Assembly (NCBI RefSeq): GCF_963422355.1
Contig: NC_085103.1
Span: 124,001-188,000 of the forward strand
Direction: 5' to 3'
From: Corticium candelabrum
Lineage: Eukaryota; Porifera; Homoscleromorpha; Homosclerophorida; Plakinidae
DNA length: 64,000 nt
Shown: piece after piece, positions 1 to 11,200 of the stretch
Layout: every line of letters starts with the position of its first letter
Numbering within the stretch: the first letter of the stretch is position 1
Made by a program: the position numbers and the translations under genes
Notes under the pieces: model-generated
Told to the model about the DNA's origin: nothing
Seen by the model: the letters and a program-made list of their open reading frames with translations, nothing else
Databases searched by the model: none

Positions 1-470
1 CTGCATAGTGATAGCACCACTGTACCCATGCTACCAATTTCGGAAATTTCTTGTCAAGTCTCTGCAGAAAAGAACTGCGATGACATTTATTAAACGCATT
101 CTTCATGTCCAGCTTGAAGTAACATCAATCCTGTCTTTCACCATTCTCTTCAATGTATGACTGCAAAGAAGGGACACTTGCATCTAAGCCTCCTCGTATT
201 CCAACACCTACCCTGACCACGATGTAACAAAATGTCGGGTAAACGAACAGCAAAGCCGACTAGCCAATTGGCACAACACTTTCTGACAACAATGGGTCGA
301 ATTCCACTGGACTTCTTTTGGAGAGCTGTTAATGGAACACCAGGCAAAAAGGGAGAAATGTTGTGATCAAGTTTCCCAGACACATCAATTGTGTTAGATT
401 CTCCAAACATGACTGTGCTTCTGGAACATTGCAACCCCATACGACATCTAGTAAATGTTGTGCTCAAAGA
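1..470 (-). pseudogene. LINE family B fragment, reverse transcriptase start
   Basis: Minus-strand pieces in shifting frames read PLTALQKKSSGIRPIVV near 300-340 and, near the window edge, a KLDMKNAFNK-like RT motif A followed by FPKLVAWVQWCYHY. Order and spacing fit the fingers and palm of a non-LTR reverse transcriptase. Stops and frameshifts break it and the left edge of the window truncates it. Confidence 0.6.
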
Positions 471-879
471 TGAGAATAACCAGGACTTGAACCTTTGGGA
501 AATGCTTCCAATGCTGAAACAACCTCCTGAGAGTGGACACAGCTAGTGGAGGTGGAACTTTCTAGTCAAGCAGGTAGATCGTGACTTGGATAACGACTTA
601 CTAACTCCTCCAGAGTTTCACTGCTGGCACGAGAGGCACATCCTTGTGAGCGCAAAGCCTGAAGTGCATCACTGTATTGCCCTTCTGATGCTAACCTCAA
701 CGATCTTCGAGTATTGGCAGGAGATATGTTTGAGGCATTTACTTAAGTGTGGTAAGAATTAGTCTCAGCCCTGACGTCAAGGCACAGTTTCAGAATCTTT
801 CCATTTATCCAATGTTAAACACGAGAAGACAAAATTTCCTTTACAGCGTACGTCTTTTTTCTGCCATCTTGAGGAGGAC

Positions 880-1930
880 AGTGAAAGGTAGCCTTAGCCA
901 ACATGAAGAAGTGAGGAAATCTCCTCAAGCCATTTATATATACTTCATCTGCTGCTTTTCTCGGAAGCTGTAAACTCAAATCAAAGTTGGTTAACTGTCT
1001 ACTGAAACGCAATCTACCTTCTCTGTTCACTTTAGTCAAACCTTTACCTGGAGAAGTGGAAACACGAGGAATCGTGCGCAACCTACTTTCTAAACACGAA
1101 TCAATTTCTTTAGATTTGACGACAGCTACACAACACCAGATTCAGTCAACTAGATAATATTTTTTCTCTAACCTCTAGATTTGGCGAGTGTCAGAGATAG
1201 AGCCCGCCTGAAGACTATATCATCTCCTCGTGCAGGTGCATGGTTGTAGGCAACTCCAAACTGTAACCTAAGCCTCACCATGTCACCCCATGAGTTTGTT
1301 GTAGCTTCTAGATATTGGCTGGGTCTGCCTTTTGTTTCCTTTCCACCAAAAAACATTAGATGTTTGTGTGGTCAGCCACTAGACCTATATGGACATCACC
1401 TTGTTGGATGTGGTCCTGTTCGTTTGAATCGTCATAATGCTTTGTGTGAGACTATTTGGCAATCACTTCTTATTGATTCAAAACAAGTTATAAAAGAACA
1501 TAGAAGCTCGGGTAAAACCAAATACTGATGTTTTCCATCCAAATTTCTTGAAAGGACAACCTGGATACTTGACATCACAGTAAGGAACACGTAACCATCA
1601 CACATCCCTTGAGTTGCTGAAACATCCGGTGTTGTGGCAGAAGCGGCTGAGAAGGACAAGGATGATCGTCATGCAAGAGTGACTTCTGCCGGTGTGCTTT
1701 TACCTTTTCGTAGTGGAAACGCTTGACTTGGTCGCCAGATAGTTTAGAAATGTTGAAATCAATAGCTTTGAAAGTATGTGCTGTGCTAGCTGTTTCTTTC
1801 TGGAAGACTTTCAAGAACTTGTTAGAGCAGCTTTCTGTAAATTATGGCTTTATAACGCCAGAATGATTTCTAGCCACATGCTTGCAGAAATGGATGATGT
1901 TTTGAGTTGGGACTTTTCTGTATGTGAGTA
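880..1930 (+). pseudogene. LINE family B fragment, C-terminal zinc/nuclease part
   Basis: The clearest part is 1280-1510, which reads SPHEFVVASRYWLGLP, then a CLC...GHHLVGC zinc-binding pattern and RHNALCE. Upstream (about 930-970) is a decayed SAAFLGSC segment and downstream (about 1700-1930) a decayed copy of the family's C-terminal helix. The same order is seen in the better-preserved copy at 5340-6659. Several frame breaks. Confidence 0.65.
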
Positions 1931-4090
1931 AATAGCTTTGAGTGTGTCTGTCACAGGTGCTGCCAGCCTGACCGGGGAGATTGAGAAAGGTATGACTTCA
2001 CTCAACTCTGACGACTACCACAGCTACTGCAACAAATAGATTTGTTTTGTATCTGTGCTTTGGTAGCTCTACGTGAGAGGCCATCCAAAACTAGCTAGAG
2101 ATATTCCGGTTCTCGCTAGAACGAGCCAAATCCATTAATTGTTGCGGGTCAAGATAGTTACCTAACATCACTACATTGGCCTATATTTTATACTTAGACA
2201 ATTGCGTTGAACCAAGACTTTGCGTCTGAATATAAAGGGTATCCGAAACTAGATCCGGGACTCTATGGTTGCAACTGAGTTACACAGAAAGAGTAGCATC
2301 AACCTCGCTACTAATGTGTGATGTACTGTAGATGGCACGCATGAACTGTATGGTGTAAAGTAGATAGTTGGTAAATGTTATGCGTGTGACAGTTGTTATG
2401 TATTCGTTTGAGATATATCTTGTAAAGAAGTGGGTTACCATGGTGAGCGGCTTTGGAGCACCACCTACAGACCTCTATGTAGAGGTTTACTCAGATAAGA
2501 CTTGTGGTGTGTTCTGTGGTGTACTGGTTAGCATACATATTGGCCCATGGGGAGACGTGGGTTTCGGACGATGGGGACACATTACTTCTACCGATTTACC
2601 ACCAACTTCTTTACAGTGTGGAAAGAAATAGCGGGTGGACATCGGACAATGTTCCACCAAATGCATTGTTTGTCCGGCCAAATCCACTTCTAGGCTTGGT
2701 GTAATGAGTTTGTCTCTCAGCACGTGATGGGCTTTCCAATATGGTGATAATTTCATGAGCATAGGAGCCTCCTCGTGTGATTTATCCAAAGGAAACCTTA
2801 GCTGAAATGTACTGTAGCTGTTCCGTAAGTCACATAGAGCTACTTTCCTCTCACTTTGGGTCTGAAAGTTTATCGTGCGCCTGTGTTTGTTAGAAACCAC
2901 TTAGTAGGTGCTACTATTCCAAATACCTTCATTTGCACACAACACTGAGAAACACATTACAGTAGGCATACTGCTACGAAACCACTAGCCAACTATCTAA
3001 CAAAGTGATTTTCCCCTTCTTAGCATAGTATAGACGCATTACTTTGGTAAGTACTTCCAAGTAGCGAAAACAATGGAATGCAATTACGGCATTGAGATAA
3101 TTGGTGGCATCCCTATTTAGCACATAACCATACCATATAGGTTAACCATTTTCATATGATAACAGCTTATAAAATTATATGCAAATGGTTGCAGTGGGGG
3201 CGGGACTTATTGATACATGTCACACCACACATAAACGAAAGTCCTACCTATTCTCTATTTGCGTTGACCGGGCTGATCGTAAATTCCCTATGACTTTGCT
3301 ACACAATGTTCTGAAGATACCAGTTGAAACCGCAGGACCTCCCATTTCTAAAAGTGGAAATGGTTGACATTAATCTAGCAGCGAGAGCTAGCGATAAGAC
3401 GGTGTTGTGCATATCAAAGTTTTCTGCAACCACTAATGATCTTTAAGATGTGATCTAATTAAACGTTATGTCATTGTCAGTGATAGTCTCTGTACTCTGG
3501 ATGTTTACAATGATGTATACCTGACACCATTTAGGCCAATACAATTAACAATAAAGATCTAAAGAGCACTCGTGGAGCCTGACCTTTCTCATTATCTACC
3601 TCCATTGGCCAGGTCAACGCAAATGGAAAATAGGCTCAGTCTGTCCGAGCCAAAATAATTTCCTATTTTTCACAGTGTATACATATATATTATTTATTTT
3701 TTAACATATATTTAACAGACTAATGGTGACCCAGTAGAGTCACCTTATTTTATAGAGTATGTATACACTGTAGATACTTGTATATGTATATATTATATTT
3801 ATATATTACATACGTATACGTGTTATTTTAACAGTTAGCCAGGGAAAATGTCAATATCTGCTAAGCAGACAGTAAGTCTATCCATTGGCAATTTGGTGTT
3901 GTAATGCCAGATGCACGTAGGTAGTCAGTTGCTCATGCAGTCTGTTGACTGCTTGATGATGGAATTTTATTCCCGTGTGCAGAATGGTCTTCCTTGCTGT
4001 AGCTTTGAAGGTGTCCAATCACCGAAAGACTCCACTACCAGTTTAACTATTAACAAGCTTTAACTATTTCCAGGTATTGACTAGCTTTCT
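1931..4090. other. No gene recognised
   Basis: AT-rich sequence with several short open frames on both strands, none showing a domain, splice-consistent chain or codon pattern that I can support. A TA-rich stretch lies at 3680-3820. Confidence 0.5.
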
Positions 4091-5290
4091 CTATTTCTCC
4101 AGCAGGAGCTGCAGCTCTGGCTATGTTGGCAGAGTTGAGAAGATATGAATTTTGGAAAGAACTTCTAACAGTTAAATCAAAGTATTCTTCTTTATCTTGA
4201 GCGAAATCGGGATGGAATATGTCATCAGGTCTTGAGTTATCTTCACTGCTACAGCGAATTTCTTGTTTAGTACGTGGATTATCAATACAGAGTGCTCCAA
4301 AACTAGTTCACAAAGAGCATTGTGCCTTCTAATACATAGAGGATCGTCGCCACAACCCAACACGTGGTCTTCAGATGTGTCGATAACAAATCCACAAGGG
4401 CGTCTTGTAAAGTTTGGTACAGGTGGAAAAATGGAAATTCTGAGGCAGTACCGCAGTGAAACTATGAACTCCTGTGAGGGCATGGTAAGGCCTAAATTAT
4501 GGTTAGGAATTGCCCTAAGCCATGGCCCTGCATGTGGAGATGAAAGAGAATTGAGACGAGCTTGAGCTCTCAACCCAACAGAGTTTCTTATTTCACTGAA
4601 ACAACTTGTCAAGAGTCTTCTGAATTAGTTTTTGTGTGGAAGTCACGATATTGATGTTACCGTGTAAAAGCAGGTGTGAAAGTCTATCACTCATCATAAA
4701 TAAGTTCACCAGGAAAGGTAGAGTCATCTCCAAACAATTGGGTTGAAAAAAGTCTCGTGCCGCTGCAACTGCCAATGAAAGCTGCTATGGATGATCGTGT
4801 AGCAGATCTGAGACCAAGACCACAAAGGCGAATAGGCAGTGTGGCCTGAGCCCAAGAGACATCAGATTTAGATGAGAGAGAGAGAGAGAGAGATAGTCTC
4901 TAAGCAGCTTTGTATGTTAGAATTAAATGTAATAAGTTGTTTCTCGACACGATTTGAAGGCACTGTCCTCAGTAGTTAATTTTGCACACATCCATACAAC
5001 TTCTTAACAGATTAAGTTCTATCTGTGGGTTTTTTGGTCTGGAAGAAGATCTTGAAGACAGCGAACTTTGTCTATACATTTTGCTAGAAAGGTGACAAAA
5101 AACTTGGCAGATCCAGAAACAAGAGAGCCTAGTAATTTGAGACCTTTAGCAGACTTCTGAATTCGTTGAATCTCGGCAGGAAACTCAGGAAATAATGTCT
5201 CACCAGTAGGCCAGAACGCCTCACTTTTGCTTATAACAGTAAACCATCTGAAGGACCAGCCACAGATAGTTTGTTCAGGAGGGAAGAGAC
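4090..5290 (-). pseudogene. LINE family B copy, RT thumb to zinc/nuclease part, broken
   Basis: Minus-strand frames from 5290 down to 4770 read EAFWPTGETLFPEFP and then QATLPIRLCGLGLRSATRSS. The frame at 4612-4172 reads HAGPWLRAIPNHNLGL, then a degenerate C...GDH..GC zinc pattern and RRHNALCEL. A (GA)n stretch at 4870-4892 interrupts it. It faces the next copy head to head. Confidence 0.65.
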
Positions 5291-5339
5291 TGCTGTGCGA
5301 GACCCATTAAACGTACCGTCACCTAAATATATATATGTG

Positions 5340-6659
5340 TATATATATAACGAGTGGACAAGATTTTGGATTGGCAGGACTGTTTGACAGCTTTAGAGGA
5401 TCCTCAGGTGGAGCTTCATCTTCTCCGCAGCTGTTTGAGCCTTTGCAAGCTGAAGCACATCATTAGAACCGTTCCTGGCTTCAAGATCAATGATGTATTG
5501 ATGCAGTTTGACAGTGGTCTTCATCACAGTTTAGAGGCTTTATCCTCTTCTTCGGTCTCTGACCTGGCATGGAAACAGGCAACTCTTCCAGTTTGTTTGA
5601 GTGGTCTAGGTCTTCGTGAGGCCTCTAGATCTTCATCTGCAGCTTTTGTTGGCAGCTGCAACTCTTCTCGGCAGTTGTCTCTCCGTCTTCTTAATGACTC
5701 AGCGTTCATGCCGGTACATGAAGAAAATGATTGGACCCAGCATTCTTCCTTTTTCCCTGGTGAAGTGCAATGTCGACAACATCTTGCAAGTCTTTTACCA
5801 CCTACTAGTTCTGTCTCGTCCTCTGTTTCTTCTACACAACATTCCTTCCAGAAGGCTCTGGATGATGCTTTGAGATCCAGCATTAAAGTCAGCTTTGTTA
5901 GTCTGCGAGAACAGGCACGTTTCAGTGCTCTCGCATATCCTCATGCGGGGGCTTGGTTGAGGGCAATCCCCAACTCAAGTTTGGGCCTGGCCATGTCTCC
6001 GCGTGAATTTGTGACTTCTTTGTGTTTACGTTTGGGAATTCCGGTTTTTCCAGCATCTCCAAAACTCGGTTCGTTGTGTGTGTGCGGTCATGAATTGGAC
6101 ATTTTTGGTGATCATGCTCTTGGCTGTGGTCCTCTTTGGATTAAGCGACATGATGCCTTATGTGACGTCATCTTCCACTAGTTGCTCTTAGACAACTCCA
6201 ATGTACGTCGAGAACAATGCTGTTCCTCTCATTCTATGACAAGACCAGGTGACGTTTTCCATCCCGACTTTTCCCTAGGCAAGGCTGCTTATTTCGACAT
6301 TTCCGTGAGGAATTCGTTCACTCCCTCTCACCTTATTAATGCTGCCATAAAAGCTGGTGCTGCTGCTGAGGCTGGGGAAGTGGACAAAGATGAACGCCAT
6401 CTTGCTCAACGTTTCAAGTTATGGCTGTTTGTTTAATTCTCTTGTGGTGGAATCATACGGAGTGTGGGCTGCACATAGTCTGGAGGTGTTGAGATCAATT
6501 GTCAAGAAGTCTCTTCTATCATCTGGCTTGTCTCTGGGCCAAGCTTCCAGGCAATTTCACGAACAGTTATCTGTTCGTTTATGGCAGTATAATTCAAGAC
6601 TGATTAGTAACTATCTACCTAATTTTTATGACTTAGACTCTTTGTGCTTCCGTCCTTAG
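5340..6659 (+). pseudogene. LINE family B, best-preserved C-terminal half
   Basis: The frame 5354-6181 reads through an RT thumb-like region (HIIRTVPGFKINDVL), GLGLREASRSSSAAFVGSC, HAGAWLRAIPNSSLGLAM, then CVCGHELDIFGDHALGC (zinc-binding) and KRHDALCD. It is cut by TAG at 6179-6181, but the same frame continues with GDVFHPDF and AAYFDISVRNS. These fit the PD-x(n)-D pattern of the restriction-like endonuclease (RLE) found at the C-terminus of R2/R4-type LINEs. A frameshift near 6360-6430 leads to the final VRLWQYNSRLI segment ending at 6657-6659. No upstream RT is attached. Confidence 0.75.
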
Positions 6660-6695
6660 GGTGGATATGTGTTATCTGTGTTATCTGTATTATAT

Positions 6696-6698
<3 letters not shown>

Positions 6699-6748
<50 letters not shown>
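6699..6748. repeat. (TA)n microsatellite
   Basis: About 25 uninterrupted TA units directly beside the CTAG end of the Helitron that follows. Confidence 0.95.
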
Positions 6749-6749
<1 letters not shown>

Positions 6750-7462
6750 TAGTACTGCCCGCCCTATGGGCGGTGGCAATCTATTGTTGTACGCCACTTC
6801 TGCAAAGAATACGCACCTTCCATGACACACGGATGCACGCATGCACACAAAAGCAGCCCAGTGAGTCGGCAGACCGTGAGCCGCAGCCGGCTTACTTCGA
6901 GTACAGCCAGCGCATCCAGACGATCAATGCAGATGAAGCGCAGACCAGTTCACGTCACATTTGCATACTCGGTCAATTGAATAAACAATCTCCCGCACAT
7001 CTCAATCTCCCGTGTATCTCAATTCACGTCACATTCGCATACTCGGCACTTCCGCAAAGACACATTTGCGTAGCAGTCCAATTTTAGGTTAATTTCAGCC
7101 CCCAAAGCAATCCGATGCAACCGTTCGTCTCTGACTACGCATTTTCTAGCATCTCATGTCAGACTCTTCCCACCTAAAACGTCATGATCTATTCGTGGAG
7201 AACGACGTCACTTTTGTGAAGACAAATTCAGTAACACACAGATGCACGCACACACAAGTGGCCTGCGCATCTCATTTCAGGCCGCCAAAGTCTTGTTTTG
7301 GGCCGTCGGAGGCAGTCGAGGCAAAATCCAATGTGACCGTTCGTCTCAAACTTGCGATCTTGACTGGCCCACCGCGTTTCATGACGATCCGAGACCAGCG
7401 TCATGTCGATCAGCGCCTTACAGACAGACAGACATGTGGGCGGTCCCGAGCGTTTGCGTATT
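6749..7462 (-). mobile_element. Non-autonomous Helitron-like element (3' end at 6749)
   Basis: Read on the minus strand, the element ends with a perfect 6-bp stem (CCGCCC/GGGCGG, loop of 3, 6759-6773), a short spacer and CTAG at 6752-6749, followed by T. This is the Helitron 3' signature. It sits inside TA repeats (6699-6748 and 7469-7513), matching the A|T target of Helitrons. The 5' TC end is not clear within the TA tract, so the right border is approximate. No Rep/helicase is encoded. Confidence 0.6.

Positions 7463-7468
<6 letters not shown>

Positions 7469-7513
<45 letters not shown>
7469..7513. repeat. (TA)n microsatellite
   Basis: TA tract on the far side of the Helitron-like element; with 6699-6748 it was probably one microsatellite before insertion. 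Confidence 0.95.
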
Positions 7514-7517
<4 letters not shown>

Positions 7518-7722
7518 TCTGGGTTTGTGGTCAGCTCACAGCCTTAGGATCTTGAAGACAATTGCCAGAAGACTGACATTTTGTAACTATGCTATTATTA
7601 GTCAATCCGTAGACTATTTGCATCAGCAATTTTTTTGTAGATTGTGGCAGTACAATACCAAGCTGATTTTGCATAGATTGTCTTTAATTGTTAGTGACAA
7701 TTTCACCTCACTTGACATTTAG
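7514..7722 (+). pseudogene. LINE family B C-terminal end
   Basis: Reads GLWSAHSLRILKTIA and RLWQYNTKLIL, matching the last 60 residues of the copy ending at 6659, and stops at TAG 7720-7722. Confidence 0.6.
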
Positions 7723-7846
7723 TGTTGGGAGGTGTTAAATACACTAATAGATTATTTCTCCAAGAATATATATGCATATGTATGTGTTATAAATGTATAT
7801 ACATGTATCTATATATGGCAATGTCAACATTTTGCTGTTTATGTAG

Positions 7847-8242
7847 ATCAAATCGGTGAAGACAGGTTCTATTTTTTGGTCTGCCCTTACAGCTCTCTCT
7901 TACATGTATATGGTAATGCCACTTTCTTATTGTTTAGCCATCAAGTTTCTTTTTACTTATATTTGGGTTAACTAGGTGTCGGCATGGGGTGGATATGTAT
8001 TTATTATCAACTTGATTCCTCTTCATATTTGTGTGTTGCTGCTGATGGGAAGATATTCTAAGCGAATTCATATTGGTATGGAATAAACATTTTGACATGA
8101 TGATTATTTTCAAGTTTGCTTGACTTTTGTTTGCTATCTGCAGCATATTCAGTTTTTTATATTCTTGGTCTGCTGTTCTCAATGCAAATACCATTTGTTG
8201 GCTTTCAGCCAATTCGGACAAGTGAACATATGGCATCTGCAG
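7847..8242 (+). CDS. STT3B: STT3B exons (first three in window): transmembrane segments before the EL5 loop
   Basis: Exon 7847-7912 follows TGTAG and encodes [10 protein letters not shown] ending in SYMYM. Exon 7976-8075 encodes [17 protein letters not shown] and a hydrophobic helix. Exon 8144-8242 encodes [19 protein letters not shown], a highly conserved luminal stretch of eukaryotic STT3. The two introns between them are 63 and 68 bp. No upstream STT3 exon (for example one for the SYDNEGIAIF-type segment) was recognised in 1-7846, so the remaining 5' exons are presumably before the window. Confidence 0.93.
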
Positions 8243-11200
8243 GTGGGTTGTGGCTTTTTTGGTTTGATTGATCAATTTTGCTGTTGCTGTTTACTTGCTG
8301 TTTGAATTGGTGTTAGTGATGTTTTGCAGTTGTTTGCTGCTTGTTTGCTTAGGCTGTACAGTAGGATAGGTCTTTAAAGGAACACTTTGGAGAACTACGC
8401 AGTGTCTAGTGCATAGCATAGTGCACAACTGAAATAGCGAGGTCCAGTGATTGTCAGTGTTTGCAAAAGCGGAGCCATATAGTATAGTGGCTCTGCGCAA
8501 GTGTTCCTGCATAGGGATGAGTGCCTCTTAAACTGTTACAACAACATCGACAACAGCATCCATTGCCTTCAACGCCAAAGAATTTCTCCAAACAATGATT
8601 CCCTCGAATGTTACCGAACGGAAATATATCGCACAAAAGGTCAGTCTCTAGACGGTCTGAAAGTAGCACAACGGTTTCCACTGTGCTTGGAGCGACAGAA
8701 ACAACAGAGAGGTCGTTCCAGGAATGTGATTGCATCAGTAAGCTCGCTTGAGCTGATTGTGTGCCAAGAAACGGTACACTTGGCGGACAAGATTCTTGAA
8801 ACAGCCATTTTAGTTTCAAGTTATGAAGCGTTCTTAATGTACATCTGTCGGGTTTGCTCTGAGGTAGCGCTCGAATACTCAACTTGGTTAGTATGGATTT
8901 CTCATTAGCGAGCAAAGACGGAGCAGTAGTGCACTATGTTGCGCACTAGACGCTGTGCAGTTCTCCTGAGTGCTCCTTAAAAGGGAAGGCCAGCAAATGA
9001 ACTTAACTTGTATGAGTAGATCTTACAAAGACAAATCGATCGGCATAAGTCAGTTCGTGCGTTAACTTCACTTTCATAATGGAGAACGAGCGATGTTTCT
9101 GTGATGTGCAATGCCCATGCGCCCACTCTCCAATTCCTGTTCAATTAAGGTTTGCCCACTGCAAACGAATCGATGCGTTTACAGATGACTGCTGCGGATA
9201 TATCGAGAATGCCGAATGTGAATGCAAAGATATTATGAAGATTTTCCTTCTTGCCATTAATGGTTTCTCTCTAAAGTAAAATGGTGTCGCTAGAGCTGTT
9301 TTAGTCAGACTTTCTAACAGAATTCCTCATTACTATGGCTTACCTAGAGAACACGCTTTTGCTTGAGCATTTGTTTACCCTTGTTCTTTTGATATCTAAA
9401 GAGAAACGTTTGTTCAGCGTACTATCTGGCTTGTGCAAAGAGGACGATCATATTTTCACATCTGGGATTGTAACCTTCTACCAATCAGCGACAAAAGAAA
9501 GTGATCAAACCGGATGTGTAAATAGGAAGGTCCTCTGTTTCTCTTTGAATGAAAAACATTGCTCGTTCTCAGTTACGAAAGCGAAGATAACAGAATAACT
9601 TATACTCGTCCCAATCACTTTGTCTTTGTAAGATCTACTCACAAACGTTAAGTTCAGTTTTGTTGGCCTTTCCCTTTAACCCTTCACGAACGCACTGCTA
9701 AGTTCCCTCCCTCTATGACCTTTGTACTACTATGTCACGCCTATAATTGTCTAGCGTGCGTCTTTATTATCTAGCGCGCGCCTTTATAGTCTAGCGCGCG
9801 CATAACAAAATACTATTATTTGCAACTGTAGCAACATTATAGAAGTAAAAATAACAATTCTGACACGTATAAAATGTACATAAATTGCTCGTTTGAATGA
9901 CACAACTTTTGTAACTACCTCTAACTGTTTCAATATTTTATTTCGTCTAACTGTTTATTTTACCTCTATTATGCATAACAATCCAATCAAGTTGATTGAC
10001 TATTTGAAAAAATATTGATATGCAAAATGCTAAACCAATACAAAATATTTGCAGCAGTGACTTCACGCTTACAATTATATACACATATATACACCTAATC
10101 CAACACTAAAAAACAACAAACTGTTACTATATACAACAATATATAAATAGAAATATACAACAATATATAAATAGAAATATACAAAAATATATATAGAAAT
10201 ATACAACAATATATAATAGAAATATACAACACTATAAATAGAAATATACAATATACACAGTCACAGTGTGGCAATTTTCAGTCATTTTCTGTGTGGTACT
10301 TTATAAAACACTATCGCTCAGCAGATGACACACAGAGGGGGACGTTGCATTCTTGGCAGCGATACCTGGTTTTTGAGTTATGTCTGCCTTCAGATACACA
10401 AACAATGCAACGTACTAACCCCTCTGCTATAACCGGCATGTGTGAGCTATACCGAGGGTTTGGCACCTGTTGTAGTTGTTGTTGCTGTTGTTGTATTTGT
10501 TGTTGCTGTTGTTGTATCAGTAAATGTTGTTGTTGCATTTGTTGTTGCATTTGTTGTTGCTGTTGTTGTCGTTGTTGTATTTGTTGTTGTTGTTGTTGTA
10601 TTTGTTGTTGTGCATGTGTGAGTTGTTGTTGCAGCTGTTCTTTTTGTTGTTGCATCTGTTCTTTTTCTTGTTTCATCTGTTCTTTTTGTTGTTTCATCTG
10701 TTCTTTTTCTTGTTGCATCTGTTGTTGTTGTTGTTGTTGTATAAGTTGTTGTTGTTGTGTGTCTACTCTATGTTGTTGTACTTGTGATAATATTAGTAAT
10801 TGCTGTATTTGCTGTTGTTGTTGTTGTTCTTCTTCTTGTTGTCGTCTCCGTTGTTGTGGTGTCGGTGCGGGAATTTGTATCATACGTTTTGTCAAAAAAC
10901 AAAATTGGGCTAATGGTTCGCTAATGTCAATTCCTGCCAACCCTCGGATAAGCTCACACCTGAAGTCTTTCTGCGCATACTGCCCTTTCCTCTGGAGACG
11001 TTCATCTTGAGGATGTTGTTTTTGAAGGGCAGTAAACATGATGAAGCTGTTGAGAATAGCTAAGTCAATCATGTGCAGAAAGATCTTCTTCCAGTACTTG
11101 AGGCTCTTATGCAATACTTCATAATATTTAATCATTTGGTCTGATTTATCTACACCTCCCATGTGGGCGTTGTAGTCGCAAATAGCCTCAGGTCTGAGAA

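Noticed and set aside
8454..8915. Minus-strand frame of 153 aa and plus-strand frame of 135 aa
   Set aside because: Both lie within the non-coding MITE 1, overlap each other and show no domain.
9079..9279. Cys-rich 66-aa frame as a small secreted peptide
   Set aside because: No signal peptide; it lies inside MITE 2 between its inverted ends.
10291..11010. Long plus-strand frame rich in Cys
   Set aside because: It is the antisense of the Gln-coding CAG/CAA stretch of the piggyBac transposase.
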